Notes: a model not told the origin generated them from the letters alone. Counted from the first letter of the stretch, positions 1 to 6,051 are shown. The stretch is 6,591 nucleotides of DNA from Spirochaeta sp. (GCA_030590585.1 JAUUYD010000136.1:1-6591), one strand, 5' to 3'. Numbers and translations: made by a program.

Positions 1-232
1 CAGTCCGGGATATACATCGGTGGGGAAGCTTTCTACCGAAGAGAAAAAGATCATCCGGGGAATAAACCGAGGTATCAGCCCCGCAGAAAACAACACCCCC
101 GGCCTCGCTTACTGTTGCCAGCTCAAACTCATCGTGGGTATGAAAAGGCTGATCCTGCTGTGAAAAAAAATACTCGTAGGCCTGGAACGATTGGTTGGCT
201 TTCAGACTGATTTGCTCAATGCTGATAATCAT
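1..232 (-). CDS. AraC-family transcriptional regulator, N-terminal part (cut by the window edge)
   Basis: Reading leftward from an ATG at 232-230, the minus strand stays open for 77 codons to the window edge. The residues look like the N-terminal cupin sensor domain of AraC-family activators: an early HTHDEFEL segment (the usual H-x-H...E-L ligand-pocket strand), a Gly-Gly turn, then a Y-SPDDLFLFG stretch and LPH, matching the family pattern 'y..gdl.l...lPH'. The DNA-binding helix-turn-helix pair would lie beyond the window. A GAGG ribosome-binding site (248-245) sits 12 nt before the start, a little far. The gene is divergent from the methyltransferase gene, 112 bp start to start, which is a common arrangement for a regulator and its target. 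The ligand cannot be told from the sequence. The family call is fairly sure; the AraC DNA-binding half is inferred. Confidence 0.8.
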   Translation of the reverse strand, partial: MIISIEQISLKANQSFQAYEYFFSQQDQPFHTHDEFELATVSEAGGVVFCGADTSVYSPDDLFLFGRKLPHRCISRT

Positions 233-233
233 G

Positions 234-288
234 TTACTGAATTACCTCGATATAATCGAATTATAACCTGAATGAGATAATACTGCAT
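234..288. promoter_or_regulatory. Shared divergent promoter region with back-to-back TATAAT boxes
   Basis: The segment 251-265 is a perfect inverted repeat, TATAAT-CGA-ATTATA, so each strand reads a consensus -10 box. The plus-strand box (251-256) would serve the methyltransferase gene and the minus-strand box (265-260) the AraC gene. No good -35 is seen for either, which fits promoters that need an activator. A further extended -10 (TGAGATAAT, 273-281) could also drive the plus-strand gene. The hexamer CTGAAT occurs at 237-242 and 268-273, 31 bp apart and flanking the palindrome; it could be an operator half-site pair. The boxes are read directly; their use is inference. Confidence 0.45.
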
Positions 289-309
289 CATTGAAAGGCA
301 ATATTTTTG

Positions 310-348
310 ATGCGGCGACAGGAGGTCAGCAATATAATCTATACATGA
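310..348 (+). other. Possible 12-codon leader ORF coupled to the methyltransferase start
   Basis: An ATG at 310 opens a 12-codon frame (MRRQEVSNIIYT) whose TGA overlaps the ATG of the following gene as ATGA (345-348). It has its own weak Shine-Dalgarno sequence, AAAGG, 11 nt upstream. It also contains the GGAGG (321-325), which is the only strong ribosome site near the downstream start yet lies 19 nt from it, too far for normal initiation. Re-initiation from this frame would explain that spacing. A frame this short may arise by chance. Confidence 0.25.
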
Positions 349-1364
349 CCAGAAAAGAACGTGCCATAGCCGTCATGAACGGACAGAAAGTCGAAAAGCT
401 TCCCTTCATGCCCATTACCATGATGTTTGCCGCCGATCAGATCGGAGTCCCATACGGACGATACGCCACCGAAGCCCCCCTCATGGCCGAAGGGCAGCTC
501 AAAGTCGCCGAGAAGTTCGGTGCAGCCCAGGCTTCAGTTATTTCCGACCCCGGAGTGGAAGCTCACGACCTGGGGGCTGAAATCGGCTTTCCCGAGGACA
601 ATCCGCCATACGTGGATGAAACCAAAGCTCTGCTGGCGGACAAAACCGCCCTTGCCTCACTTAAAACAGTCCGGCCGGAAGACGGCAAGCGTATGTCCAA
701 CCGCATCGAGGCGGTCCGTCTCATCGCGGAAAAAGCCGGAAACGATGTCCTGGTGGAAGGCTGGGTGGAGGGTCCCTGCGCTGAAGCCGCGGACTTAAGA
801 GGCATCAACCACCTGATGATGGATTTCTACGATGATACGGTTTTCATCGACGATCTGATGGACTTCATCACCAATCAAGCCATAGAATTCGCCCTGGCCC
901 AGATTGAAGCGGGCGCTCAGATAATCGGAATCGGGGACGCGGCATCATCCCTCATCGGCCCGGAACTCTACGCAAAATACTCACTCCCGAGAACCAGGCG
1001 CTATATCGAGGCCATCCACGATGCAGGCGGGCTGGTAAGGCTCCATATCTGCGGGATTACCGAAGGCTTGGCCAGCTCTTGGAAAGGCCTTGGTGCCGAT
1101 ATGATTGATGTTGATTACGGGAACTCACTGAAAGCCATCAGGGAGGTTCTCGGACCGAATGATTCAACACTGGCTGGGAATCTGGATCCTGTACGGGAAG
1201 TACGGGATAGTTTTCCCGAATCAATCAAGGATCAGCTGGCAGTTTGCCGGGACGAGTGCGCCCCGATGTTCATCGTTGGTGCCGGCTGCGAAATCCCCCG
1301 GGACTGCCCTGAAGAGAACCTCCTGGCCATGCTTGAATTTGCCGAGGAAACCCCAATCGCTTAA
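345..1364 (+). CDS. Uroporphyrinogen-decarboxylase-superfamily corrinoid methyltransferase (MtaA/CmuA type)
   Basis: 339-residue protein if started at ATG 345. The frame is open back to a TTG at 291, but MTRKERAIAVMNGQ is the usual family N-terminus, so 345 is preferred. The length suits the family. Near the C-terminus are LHICG (His234, Cys236) and GAGCEIP (Cys315), the H-x-C...C zinc signature of MT2-type methyltransferases (MtaA/MtbA/CmuA), which move a methyl group between a corrinoid protein and a thiol such as CoM or another acceptor. True heme-pathway uroporphyrinogen decarboxylases lack this motif. GPCAEAADLRG in the middle is also typical of the superfamily. No hydrophobic segments are seen, so it is cytosolic. 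The corrinoid protein and MT1 partners are absent from the window, and substrate and acceptor cannot be read. The divergent AraC gene is the likely regulator. Subfamily assignment is good; physiological role is open. Confidence 0.88.
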   Translation: MTRKERAIAVMNGQKVEKLPFMPITMMFAADQIGVPYGRYATEAPLMAEGQLKVAEKFGAAQASVISDPGVEAHDLGAEIGFPEDNPPYVDETKALLADKTALASLKTVRPEDGKRMSNRIEAVRLIAEKAGNDVLVEGWVEGPCAEAADLRGINHLMMDFYDDTVFIDDLMDFITNQAIEFALAQIEAGAQIIGIGDAASSLIGPELYAKYSLPRTRRYIEAIHDAGGLVRLHICGITEGLASSWKGLGADMIDVDYGNSLKAIREVLGPNDSTLAGNLDPVREVRDSFPESIKDQLAVCRDECAPMFIVGAGCEIPRDCPEENLLAMLEFAEETPIA

Positions 1365-1433
1365 TAGAAGAGGTAATTTAAAAAATAGCCGAAGCCCTTG
1401 TCGGGCCTGCAGAGATCTCTCAGCTCCAAGTGC

Positions 1434-1453
1434 GTGCGCCCTGCCGGGCGCAC
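1434..1453. other. Strong GC-rich hairpin downstream of the methyltransferase gene
   Basis: GTGCGCCC-TGCC-GGGCGCAC is a perfect 8-bp stem with a 4-nt loop, 70 bp after the methyltransferase stop. Neither strand has a U-run directly after it (an A-run follows on the plus strand), so it is not a classical intrinsic terminator for that gene. It could mark or protect the mRNA 3' end, or block antisense read-through from the RNA gene to its right. A smaller stem, GCCC-TTGTC-GGGC, lies at 1394-1406. Confidence 0.45.
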
Positions 1454-1454
1454 A

Positions 1455-1482
1455 CAAAAAAAGACCGGCCTGAAGCCGGTCT
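1455..1482 (-). terminator. Rho-independent terminator of the minus-strand RNA
   Basis: On the minus strand the perfect 8-bp stem AGACCGGC/GCCGGTCT (1482-1475 with 1469-1462, 5-nt loop) is followed at once by seven Us (1462-1456, the first U being the last base of the stem). There is no U-run on the plus-strand side, so the direction is clear. No minus-strand protein gene lies just upstream, so its transcript should be the RNA that begins near 1681. Confidence 0.85.
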
Positions 1483-1681
1483 ATAACCCGGGATTAAGTT
1501 CTGCCGGGCTCGTTATTTTTCGGCTTATCAGCCGTGAAAGAATGTCCGATATGTTATTATAGATTCGTCGATAGGCGCCTCCTCATGTCGGACGTATCCG
1601 CTTACAGTGCCGGTATTTACCGGCACGGATCTTTAGGTGGTCCCGTAATTATGAACCTCCTTCCAACTTAGCAATCTATCT
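1456..1681 (-). ncRNA. Probable structured non-coding RNA, about 225 nt, family not recognised
   Basis: The minus strand shows a promoter, a hairpin-rich body and an intrinsic terminator with no convincing ORF between. Stems read in RNA order (plus-strand coordinates): 1661-1653 with 1643-1635 (8 pairs plus one A-A mismatch); 1630-1626 with 1600-1596, enclosing 1625-1618 with 1615-1608 (8-bp stem, 2-nt loop) and leaving a 7-nt bulge on the 3' side; 1593-1588 with 1549-1544, holding the palindrome AGGCGCCT (1580-1573) inside; 1534-1530 with 1525-1521 (GATA loop); 1508-1504 with 1491-1487; then the terminator stem. The loop of the fifth stem (1500-1495) can also pair with 1670-1665, a possible pseudoknot. 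I could not match it to 6S, tmRNA, RNase P, SRP or a common riboswitch. The 5' end is set by promoter spacing only. It converges on the methyltransferase gene, ending about 90 bp past that gene's stop. Confidence 0.6.
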
Positions 1682-1687
1682 ATTACG

Positions 1688-1746
1688 AGTATAACCCGAC
1701 AGGCCTGAAAATGCAAAACATTTTTAATTTTTTTTCATCTTTTTTT
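1688..1746 (-). promoter_or_regulatory. Promoter of the minus-strand RNA with A-tract upstream element
   Basis: On the minus strand TTGCAT (1716-1711) and TATACT (1693-1688) are spaced exactly 17 bp, giving a predicted start near 1681. The plus-strand T-runs at 1721-1725, 1728-1735 and 1740-1746 are A-tracts on the minus strand, covering about -40 to -65. That is where an UP element contacts the RNA polymerase alpha subunit at rRNA and other stable-RNA promoters. The -10 is good, the -35 moderate. The use as a strong promoter is inference. Confidence 0.6.
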
Positions 1747-1819
1747 CGGCGGTTTTTCAACAATAACAAGCGTAAACAAAGCACTTTCAATAAGTCACTA
1801 TCAGACATAGGATAAGCCC

Positions 1820-2398
1820 ATGCAAAATGCCATACAAACCTTCACGGAACTGTCGGCTCTCAGACAAAGTGTTCGCTCCTACCGCTCAGACCCCATCCCC
1901 CGGGAGTCAATGGACCGCTGCCTCGAAGCGGCCCGGCTGGCCCCGTCTGCCAGCAATGGTCAACCCTGGGAATTCGTCGTAGCCTCGGATGAAGACATCA
2001 AAGGCCGGCTGGTAAAAGCTGCCGGATTCGGCCCGCTGAAGGAAAACCCCTTTGCGGCTCAGGCTCCTGTCATGGTGGCGGTAATTGAAACCCCGGGGCA
2101 TCGTCCCACCCGCTGGGGCGGGTTTCTCCTGGGTCAGAACTTTCCCCTGATGGATATCGGCATGGCTGTTGAAAATTTCTGCCTTCAGGCCGCCGCCGAA
2201 GGCCTTGGAACCTGCATCCTGGGCATGTTCGTCCCCCGGGTGGTGAAAAGGGCCCTGAAACTTCCACGATTCCATCGTCCTCGATTACTGATTACCATCG
2301 GATGGCCCGCCGACAGGGAGGTCAGAATAAAAAAACGCAAGCAAATAGACGAGATGAGCCGTTATATTGAAGGTAAGGGGATTATCGTTGCCTCCTGA
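1820..2398 (+). CDS. Nitroreductase-family FMN-dependent oxidoreductase
   Basis: 192 residues, the normal size for a single-domain nitroreductase. It starts at ATG with AGGA 7 nt upstream. The N-terminal RQSVRSY (15-21) is the FMN-phosphate-binding R-x-S-v-R-x-y motif. ARLAPSASNGQPWEFVV (38-54) is the conserved flavin-pocket helix and strand, and IGMAVENFCLQAAAEGLG (113-130) is the hallmark dimer helix followed by the Gly-rich turn. The C-terminus has GWPAD (161-165) and a basic KKRK before the end, as in many family members. Expected to be a soluble dimer that uses NAD(P)H to reduce nitro compounds, quinones or a specific unknown substrate. No Fe-S cluster cysteines precede it. It overlaps the following 5'-nucleotidase gene. 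No clear promoter was found in 1747-1819. The family is certain; the substrate is unknown. Confidence 0.92.
   Translation: MQNAIQTFTELSALRQSVRSYRSDPIPRESMDRCLEAARLAPSASNGQPWEFVVASDEDIKGRLVKAAGFGPLKENPFAAQAPVMVAVIETPGHRPTRWGGFLLGQNFPLMDIGMAVENFCLQAAAEGLGTCILGMFVPRVVKRALKLPRFHRPRLLITIGWPADREVRIKKRKQIDEMSRYIEGKGIIVAS
2370..2380 (+). promoter_or_regulatory. Ribosome-binding site that decides the 5'-nucleotidase start
   Basis: AAGGTAAGGGG lies inside the nitroreductase 3' end, and its AAGGGG (2375-2380) is 7 nt before TTG 2388. An earlier in-frame TTG at 2367 has no such site, so 2388 is preferred although both are TTG. Confidence 0.6.
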
Positions 2399-3320
2399 TC
2401 TGAGTAACACTTTAGTTATAGGAATCTCATCCCGGGCACTCTTCGATCTGGAAATGGAAAACAGCATTTTCGAAGAAGAAGGGCTCCAGGCCTATGCTGA
2501 ATTTCAGAAAGACAACGAAGCGCGGATATTGGAACCCGGAACAGCCTTTCCCTTGATCGAAGCCTTCCTCAAACTCAATGAAAAACTGGGTGAACATCTG
2601 GTGGAAGTGGTGATAATGAGCCAGAACAATCCCCAGACCGGTTTGCGGGTAATGAACTCCATCGACTTTTACAACCTGAACATCACAAGGGCGGCTTTCT
2701 CCGGTGGGAAACCCCTGGGACCCTACCTTGAAGCCTACAGTGTCGATCTCTACCTTTCTAAAAATCTGGACGATGTGCAGGATGCTGTGGATCATGGAAT
2801 TGCCTCGGCCCAGCTCTACGCTCCCCCGTCGGCATTCAACCCCGATGCCGCCGAGATTCGTATCGCCTTCGATGGGGACGCGGTACTTTTCAGCGAAGAT
2901 TCGGAAGTCATCTTCAAACAACAGGGGCTGGATGCCTTTCTGGAACATGAAAAGGTGTTTGCCGATATCCCGCTTCCCGAAGGCCCTTTCGGCCGGGTTC
3001 TGAAAACACTCTCCCGGATTAAGAGTCTTTCCGGTTCCGAGGATCAGCTGGTACGAATTGCCCTGGTAACCGCCCGGGACCGTCCGGCTCACGAACGTGT
3101 GATTCTCACTCTGCGAAGCTGGGGCGTTAGCGTTGATGAGGCCTATTTTCTCGGCGGTCTGTCCAAAAATCAGGTACTCAAGGCCTTTAACGCCCACATC
3201 TTTTTCGACGATCAGGACAAGCATGCAGGTCCGGCATCAGAGGTGGTTCCATCCGCCAGAGTTCCTTATAAAACATCCTCGGAGCTATTTGAAAAGGATG
3301 CACCGGGGCCGGATAAGTGA
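2388..3320 (+). CDS. Cytosolic 5'-nucleotidase (cN-I type, HAD fold)
   Basis: 310 residues from TTG 2388. The N-terminal part has GISSRALFDLE, IFEEEGLQAYAEFQ and LEPGTAFPLIEA, then VVIMSQNNPQTGLRVMNSID, all closely like animal and bacterial cytosolic 5'-nucleotidase I (5_nucleotid family, distinct from the periplasmic UshA type). HAD catalytic residues are present: FDGDAV (Asp162 as nucleophile, Asp164 as acid/base), VTARD (227-231) for motif II, and HIFFDDQDKH (270-279) with the metal-binding acidic pair. No signal peptide is seen. It should dephosphorylate nucleoside monophosphates such as AMP, IMP or dNMPs, feeding nucleoside salvage. The start overlaps the nitroreductase stop by 11 bases, so the two are probably co-translated. 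The stop lies 11 bp from the convergent flavoprotein gene, with no evident terminator. Family and catalytic residues are clear; the preferred nucleotide is not. Confidence 0.92.
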   Translation: MPPDLSNTLVIGISSRALFDLEMENSIFEEEGLQAYAEFQKDNEARILEPGTAFPLIEAFLKLNEKLGEHLVEVVIMSQNNPQTGLRVMNSIDFYNLNITRAAFSGGKPLGPYLEAYSVDLYLSKNLDDVQDAVDHGIASAQLYAPPSAFNPDAAEIRIAFDGDAVLFSEDSEVIFKQQGLDAFLEHEKVFADIPLPEGPFGRVLKTLSRIKSLSGSEDQLVRIALVTARDRPAHERVILTLRSWGVSVDEAYFLGGLSKNQVLKAFNAHIFFDDQDKHAGPASEVVPSARVPYKTSSELFEKDAPGPDK

Positions 3321-3331
3321 CCTCTGACCCG

Positions 3332-3784
3332 CTACCTTCGGGCCTTTCCGGTGATAGAGTCAATTGAAATACAGAACACCCTCGTCTTACCCTTGAGCTT
3401 CTCTATATAACGCATTCCCTCAGTAAGAAAATCTTCGGAATATTTGAGTAGAAAAGCTTCCAGAGCGTTCTGTTTTTCATCTCCGGATACTTCCAGGGCG
3501 GAACCTTGAAGAATGCAGCTTTCATACATCGATCCGAAATCCCCGGGGAGCAGCTTAGTATTCATAACAACACAGAAGGAAACCTGAGGGTTCGCCGTCA
3601 GGTTATCCAGTTTGCGTCCCTCCAGGGCACAGTGTATATACACTTTTCGATCGATAACGCTGTAATTGAGTGGAATACCATATGGCACATTATCCGTAGA
3701 CAGAGTGCTGAGTATGCCGTATTCCCCATTCTCCAGTATGGAAAAGGCCTCTGACTCTTCTATCTGTCTGTCAGTTCTTCTCAC
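3332..3784 (-). CDS. Pyridoxamine-5'-phosphate-oxidase-like flavoprotein (Nim-like family)
   Basis: 150 residues from GTG 3784-3782. The open frame reaches back to 3934, but that extension runs through the exporter gene in another frame and looks unnatural, whereas (V)RRTDRQIEESEAF is a usual family start. GGAG (3794-3791) lies 6 nt before it. The start codon overlaps the exporter stop as GTGA, which suggests coupled translation. The fold is the split beta-barrel FMN-binding type: YGILSTLS (22-29), VPYGIPLNYSV (33-43), VYIHCALEGRKLDNL (48-62) and NPQVSFCVV (65-73) match the COG3467/Pyridox_ox_2 group that includes 5-nitroimidazole-resistance NimA proteins. ITGKARR at the end is also typical. 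It should be a cytosolic homodimer binding FMN or a related cofactor. Most members have no known substrate; drug reduction should not be assumed. Confidence 0.88.
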   Translation of the reverse strand: MRRTDRQIEESEAFSILENGEYGILSTLSTDNVPYGIPLNYSVIDRKVYIHCALEGRKLDNLTANPQVSFCVVMNTKLLPGDFGSMYESCILQGSALEVSGDEKQNALEAFLLKYSEDFLTEGMRYIEKLKGKTRVFCISIDSITGKARR

Positions 3785-6051
3785 TTTGTTCTCCGGTTTA
3801 TCAGATAACGCACCAGAATAGGAGTAACCAGGAGATCTGCCAGATAAGCCGCCAGCATACCCGAGGCGGCAATAATGCCCATGTATCTGATGCTGTTGAT
3901 ACGGGAAATTATGAAAACAAGGAATGTGACGCAAAGTATCAGCGTTGTTTCGGTGATGGCAGTGCCTACAGAGTTGAACGACCTCTGCAGACTGACCTCA
4001 AAACGATGAGTATACGTCATATCCTCCTTGAGGTAGGACATGAAGTGAATTGTATCATCTACCGCCAAACCGAGGATGATGGGAGCAACTGTCATAGTTA
4101 CAAACTCCAGCGGTATACCCGCTAAACCCAGGATGCCTCCTGCAATAAGAACCGGAAAAACGTTGGGTATCATGGCGATTAAACCCCATCGAAGAGAGCG
4201 GAAAACCAGCACCATAATGATGGAGATGATCAGCAATGCCGTTACTACCGATTTTATAAGTCCGCGGGTGATGTATTGATTCATCAGGGCAACAAGATAG
4301 GTACTCCCGCTGAACATGGACTCCGCATATCCGGGGAATACCTCATCCACTGCACCCTCGGTCTGTTCGATAATCCTTACAATTTTCCTGGATGAAAAGT
4401 CGGTGATTTCTACCAGAAGTCGGGCGTAAGTGTAGTCATCGTCAACCCAATTCCGCCGTTCTTCCGGCAGCATGCCGTCGAGCAGGCGGATCAGAGCTTC
4501 AAGCGAAACCCCGTTCTCAGGCAGGCCTGAGTATTCGGGGCGCCTTCCATGAAGAAGTGAGTTCACCTCCTTGAGTACACCGCTAACTGAGCGAACCCTT
4601 GTAACACCATCAATTCCCGATAAGCGCGTCTCCAGATCATCGAGAAGCATTATGGAATCGGAATTACGAAAACTTCCTTCGGGTAATACAACAACGAGAT
4701 TCAGATACTCCCCTACGGCGATTTCCGATTCTCCAATTTGGAGCTGGTCTTTCATATGAGGAAGCCTGGTTCCCATCATTTTTATGGCATCAAAATCCAC
4801 TCTGAGCCTCAGAGTTCCAATCACGGCTATGGTGGAAATCAGAAGAAACAGAAGTAGAACCATTTTTTCGTGTTTTTCCAGCATCCCGAGAACCCGTTGG
4901 AATATCGACTCCATCAATTCCTTTCTCTTTTTCTCCGGTTTACGAACTGTATTCTTACCGGCAACCAGAATCGCGGGAAAGAAAAGGACACTGAACAGAA
5001 ACGCCGCAAGTATGCCGAAAGCTGATGTATAACCCACCCATTGTATTGGTTTGATATTCACGAACAGGAATGATAAAAGTGCTGCCACTGTCGTGACAGC
5101 GGTGAAGAATATCGGTCTGAGTGTTTGACTCAGAGCTGAGACTGCCGACTCGATTCGTGATTTTTCGGACAGGAGGCCCAGATAAAAGAAACGATGGACA
5201 TGAACCGCATATCCTATGGAAACCCCCATAATCAGGAGGATGGGGACAGCCATAAAGGCATTGTCCACAGAAACACCGGCCCAGCCCTGTCCTCCGAGAA
5301 CGAGTATTACAGAACAGACAAAAACAGACAGTGTACCCGTCACTGCACGGAAACTGCGGAGTATTGCTGATGATAGCAGGACAGATGCTATTGCTCCGAA
5401 TATCAGCACCCGGATCAAATCCGCCATCAACTCTACTTGTTTCCGATACGCGAAAATCGGAACTCCGGCAGGTGTAATGTTCAGAATCCCCGGGTCAATA
5501 CTTTCCACAGCTTCCCAGGCTATCCGTCCCGTCTCAAAAATATCCACTTCAGCGGCAGCTCCGGATAAAGGAAGAATTACCCAGGCTTCCTTGTAATCCG
5601 ATGAGAAGAAAAGCCCGTTCAGTAAGGGGCTGGCCGACACCGCGCTGCGCCAGGCTTCAACTTCTTCAGCTGACGAGGATAGCTTCTCACCGTCAAATAT
5701 AATTTTCACTCCCCCGGTAAGAGATCCTGAAAGTGCGGCAAGAGAAGCAGCCTCTCCGGCATTCGGCAGTGCCTGCTCCAGAACGAAACCAAGCTGCCTG
5801 ATCAGTTCCAGACTTTCAGTAGAGAATACATCTTCTCCCTGAACCAGTACCCCGACAAAATCCCGGTTTGGGAAAATTCGGTCATACGCTTCTTGAGACG
5901 CTATGACAGGATCGTCCGCAAGGAAGTAATCCCGTATATCAACAGTGATGTTCAGACGTAAAAGTCCCGGTAAGCTGAATCCGGTGAGAATGAGAAGCCC
6001 TGAGGCAAATAGAATACGATATTTAATGATTAAGCCCGCTGGTCTGATCAC
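3781..6051 (-). CDS. MMPL/RND-superfamily transporter, 12 predicted membrane segments
   Basis: 756 residues in two similar halves. Each half has one membrane segment, a large outside domain, then five more segments: TM1 about 11-31, outside domain 32-205, TM2-6 about 211-364, a basic cytosolic linker (368-396), TM7 about 397-415, outside domain 416-595, TM8-12 about 598-748. GLAVDDTIHF (661-670) in TM10 is the acidic proton-relay motif of RND/MMPL exporters; the matching site in TM4 reads GVSIGYAVHV (276-285) without acidic residues. It is expected to use the proton (or ion) gradient to move lipids or hydrophobic compounds. No membrane-fusion or outer-membrane partner is visible. GTG 6051 is the only usual start; AAGGAGA (6071-6065) is about 14 nt upstream, rather far. 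The stop overlaps the next gene's start, and the deaminase gene lies 72 bp upstream on the same strand. The cargo is unknown. Confidence 0.92.
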   Translation of the reverse strand: MIRPAGLIIKYRILFASGLLILTGFSLPGLLRLNITVDIRDYFLADDPVIASQEAYDRIFPNRDFVGVLVQGEDVFSTESLELIRQLGFVLEQALPNAGEAASLAALSGSLTGGVKIIFDGEKLSSSAEEVEAWRSAVSASPLLNGLFFSSDYKEAWVILPLSGAAAEVDIFETGRIAWEAVESIDPGILNITPAGVPIFAYRKQVELMADLIRVLIFGAIASVLLSSAILRSFRAVTGTLSVFVCSVILVLGGQGWAGVSVDNAFMAVPILLIMGVSIGYAVHVHRFFYLGLLSEKSRIESAVSALSQTLRPIFFTAVTTVAALLSFLFVNIKPIQWVGYTSAFGILAAFLFSVLFFPAILVAGKNTVRKPEKKRKELMESIFQRVLGMLEKHEKMVLLLFLLISTIAVIGTLRLRVDFDAIKMMGTRLPHMKDQLQIGESEIAVGEYLNLVVVLPEGSFRNSDSIMLLDDLETRLSGIDGVTRVRSVSGVLKEVNSLLHGRRPEYSGLPENGVSLEALIRLLDGMLPEERRNWVDDDYTYARLLVEITDFSSRKIVRIIEQTEGAVDEVFPGYAESMFSGSTYLVALMNQYITRGLIKSVVTALLIISIIMVLVFRSLRWGLIAMIPNVFPVLIAGGILGLAGIPLEFVTMTVAPIILGLAVDDTIHFMSYLKEDMTYTHRFEVSLQRSFNSVGTAITETTLILCVTFLVFIISRINSIRYMGIIAASGMLAAYLADLLVTPILVRYLINRRTK

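Noticed and set aside
427..798. 123-codon plus-strand open frame inside the methyltransferase gene
   Set aside because: It is an out-of-frame shadow, rich in Pro, Arg and Ser with no domain; the other frame has the conserved motifs.
1560..1681. Cobalamin-riboswitch-like words in the minus-strand RNA (CATAATTACGGGA, CCGGTAAATACCGG, CACTGTAAGCGG)
   Set aside because: The words resemble parts of the B12 element and a corrinoid gene is next door, but the GGGA/UCCC helix before the CACTG word is missing, the 3' B12 box is not convincing, and no minus-strand gene lies after the terminator. An Rfam RF00174 search would settle it.
1456..1681. 6S RNA
   Set aside because: 6S folds as one long rod with a central bubble. 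This sequence forms a row of separate local hairpins, and its ends do not form a long closing stem.
1708..1735. Plus-strand terminator AAAATG-CAAAA-CATTTT followed by T-runs
   Set aside because: The stem is short and almost all A/T, and it overlaps the minus-strand -35 and A-tracts, which explain the T-runs better.
2427..3224. 265-codon minus-strand open frame
   Set aside because: It is antisense to the clear 5'-nucleotidase coding sequence, and its translation shows no family features.
3785..3934. 50-residue N-terminal extension of the flavoprotein back to an ATG at 3934
   Set aside because: It lies within the exporter gene in another frame and has odd composition. The GTG at 3784 has a good ribosome site and the usual family start.
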